Source: Claveliimonas sp034178805
Lineage (GTDB): Bacteria; Bacillota; Clostridia; Lachnospirales; Lachnospiraceae
Direction of reading: 5' to 3'
DNA length: 64,000 nt
Assembly: GCF_050314255.1 (NCBI RefSeq)
Contig: NZ_JBNPMZ010000014.1
Location: forward strand, 1-64,000
Shown here: positions 62,448 through 64,000 of the stretch, in pieces
Layout of the letters: each line of letters opens with the position of its first letter
Numbering within the stretch: position 1 is the stretch's first letter
Translations under genes and position numbers: made by a program
Notes under the pieces: model-generated
What the model was told of the DNA's origin: nothing
Databases searched by the model: none
Seen by the model: only the letters and a program-made list of their open reading frames with translations

Positions 62448-64000
62448 ATGGCAAGAAAACAAGCTACCAAAACTACCGCTGAGAAGAAAACTCCGGCAAA
62501 AAAGACGACAGCGAGAACTACAGCAAAGACGGCAACAAAAGCTGCTGCAAAGCCACAGGCAGAAGCGGCTCAGGAAGTAAAAGCAGAAGAGCCGAAAGCA
62601 GAGGCTGTGAAAGAGGAAGCGAAGGAAGCAGCAAAAACAACAAAAACAGCATCTAAGACCACAGCGAAAACAACTGCGAAAAAAACCACGAAAGCAGCGA
62701 CAAAGACAACTGCAAAGACGACTGCAAAAAAAGCTGCACCGAAGGCAGAGCCTGTGGAAGAAGTGAAAGCAGAAGAGCCAAAGGTTGAGGTTGCCCAGGA
62801 AGTGAAGGCAGAAGAGCCGAAGGTTGAGGCTGCCCAGGAAGTGAAAGCAGAAGAGCCGAAGGTTGAGGTTGCTGCAGAGGTAAAAGTAGAAGAGCCACAG
62901 GCAGAGCCTGCTGAGGAAGTGAAAGCTGAGGAACCGGAGATTGTAGAAGAGCCGGAATATGAAGTATATACGACTCCAAGAAGAAGTGTTGCTTTTATTG
63001 GATCTGAGTGTTATCCGTTTGTTAAGACCGGTGGTTTGGGAGATGTTATGTATGCGCTTCCGAAGGCCCTGGTAAAACAGAATTGTGATGTAAAGGTCAT
63101 CCTTCCGCGTTATAAATGCATTCCATGGGAATATCAGCAGAAAATGGTATACAGAGGTTCCTTTGAGATGAATTTATGCTCAGACGGACGATCTTTCTAT
63201 GTGGGAATTATGGAATATGTCTGGGATGGCGTTGTGTATGACTTTATTGATAATGAAGAATTTTTCAGCAGCGGAAATCCGTATACAAACCTGATTGATG
63301 ATATTCCGAAATACTGCTATTTTGCAAAGGCAGCATTGTCAGCATTGAGTTATATGAACTGGGTTCCGGATATCATTCATTGTCATGACTGGCAGGCAGC
63401 GCTTGTGCCGGTATATTTGAGAACACTGTTCGAGGAATCCAAACTGACCGCTGCTAAGACGATCCTGACAATCCACAATTTACGTTTCCAGGGAATTTAT
63501 AATATTCCAACACTGAAATACTGGACAGGTCTGCCGGATTATGTGTTTAATAAAGATGCCTTAAAGGTAAGTTATAATGATGCGAACATGTTAAAGGGTG
63601 GTTTGACATATTCTAATGTGATTACTACGGTTAGTCATACTTATGCCGGTGAGATTCAGACAGATTATTATGGAGAAGGACTGGATGCTCACTTAAGATA
63701 CCATTCCGGTAAACTGAGAGGTATTGTAAACGGTATTGATTATGATATCTGGAATACTGCTACAGACTCCAGACTTTTTGAGAATTATGACATCACCAAC
63801 GTGCTGGAGAAGAAGAGAGTGAATAAGCGCAAACTCCAGGAGGAGCTTGGTCTTGTCCAGGATGATCATAAATTTGTGATCGGATTAATTTCCAGACTGA
63901 CTAATCAGAAAGGACTGGATCTGGTAAATCAGATTCTTCCGCAGATTATGGACGAGCATACGCAGGTTGTAATACTGGGTACAGGTGATGATGTCTATGA
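62448..64000 (+). CDS. glgA: glycogen synthase with Lys/Ala-rich N-terminal tail (partial)
   Basis: The visible 517 codons begin at ATG 62448 (GGGAGG at 62436-62441) and run off the window. Residues 1-100 are a histone-H1-like Lys/Thr/Ala tract (KTTAKTTAKKTTKAATKTTA), residues 104-165 are 13-residue acidic repeats (EVKAEEPKVEVAQ), and from about residue 178 a GT5 glycogen synthase starts: SECYPFVKTGGLGDV, HCHDWQAALVP, IHNLRFQGIY, GIVNGIDYDIWN, LISRLTNQKGLDLV. It elongates glycogen from ADP-glucose. The tail is not part of ordinary GlgA. Confidence 0.93.
   Translation, partial: MARKQATKTTAEKKTPAKKTTARTTAKTATKAAAKPQAEAAQEVKAEEPKAEAVKEEAKEAAKTTKTASKTTAKTTAKKTTKAATKTTAKTTAKKAAPKAEPVEEVKAEEPKVEVAQEVKAEEPKVEAAQEVKAEEPKVEVAAEVKVEEPQAEPAEEVKAEEPEIVEEPEYEVYTTPRRSVAFIGSECYPFVKTGGLGDVMYALPKALVKQNCDVKVILPRYKCIPWEYQQKMVYRGSFEMNLCSDGRSFYVGIMEYVWDGVVYDFIDNEEFFSSGNPYTNLIDDIPKYCYFAKAALSALSYMNWVPDIIHCHDWQAALVPVYLRTLFEESKLTAAKTILTIHNLRFQGIYNIPTLKYWTGLPDYVFNKDALKVSYNDANMLKGGLTYSNVITTVSHTYAGEIQTDYYGEGLDAHLRYHSGKLRGIVNGIDYDIWNTATDSRLFENYDITNVLEKKRVNKRKLQEELGLVQDDHKFVIGLISRLTNQKGLDLVNQILPQIMDEHTQVVILGTGDDVY
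62757..62943 (+). repeat. 39-bp tandem coding repeats in glgA tail
   Basis: About four to five copies of a 13-codon unit encode EVKAEEPKVEvAQ-like segments; the middle copies are nearly identical at DNA level, which may allow length variation by slippage. Confidence 0.75.

Noticed and set aside
62653..62979. Minus-strand Leu/Pro/Gln repeat ORF
   Set aside because: It is the complement of the Lys/Glu/Ala repeats in the glycogen synthase tail.

Overview
The window reads as chromosome of a low-to-mid GC, strictly anaerobic gut clostridium, most likely Lachnospiraceae (Mediterraneibacter, Blautia or Dorea relatives). This is inferred from gene content: a V-type ATPase operon, hybrid cluster protein with ferredoxin, O-acetylhomoserine sulfhydrylase, rhamnose catabolism, Feo iron uptake, GldA-type ABC transporter and glycogen synthase. 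I ran no search, so the genus is a guess.

Layout. 1-13157: MATE exporter, patatin-like lipase, SOS cassette (SRAP, LexA-boxed Y-family polymerase, small ORF), MerR-controlled Fe-alcohol dehydrogenase/flavodoxin/CMD-cupin operon, fused IS66 and HAD-like relics, double-HTH LysR divergent from a GAPDH, MarR-MATE pair. 13200-15150: IS110-family element with long structured non-coding ends. 15154-16700: prolyl-tRNA editing protein and a GNAT toxin-like pair. 16799-24010: seven-gene V-ATPase operon (E, DUF2764, A, B, D, I, K) with a Na+-type rotor ring signature. 24100-27277: metY, an HD hydrolase, a six-unit 52-bp repeat array, YitT. 27301-32769: HcpR-like regulator, ferredoxin, M42 peptidase with odd N-terminus, hcp, TetR-flavodoxin pair under a double operator. 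32796-38746: rhamnose locus (AraC with in-frame stop, RhaB with internal deletion, RhaA, RhaD) and an NhaC antiporter. 38980-39189: compact structured RNA between 8-bp direct repeats, in the 5' leader of a small gene. 39390-41992: LysR, C_GCAxxG_C_C protein, TDT transporter. 42061-46670: a 1219-residue six-cupredoxin multicopper oxidase and a DUF2935 protein, joined head-on to a 5'-truncated response regulator. 47249-53325: histidine kinase and GldA/F/G-DUF4340 transporter. 53352-58637: ABC-F protein, DtxR-type repressor, feoA-feoA-feoB-Cys-rich peptide, truncated Fur. 58677-62283: DUF454 protein and a CydDC-like exporter pair with the first gene broken. 62448-end: glycogen synthase with a Lys/Ala-rich histone-H1-like tail, cut by the window edge.

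Three signals stand out: the 52-bp array whose hairpin arms show compensatory changes; the 38985-39178 structured RNA, which looks like an inserted non-autonomous element; and the giant copper oxidase with DUF2935 partner in an anaerobe, at a rearrangement joint that decapitated a response regulator. A recurrent theme is gene damage beside intact operon partners (AraC, RhaB, response regulator, Fur, CydD-like, perhaps M42), suggesting ongoing reductive decay or assembly/consensus artefacts.
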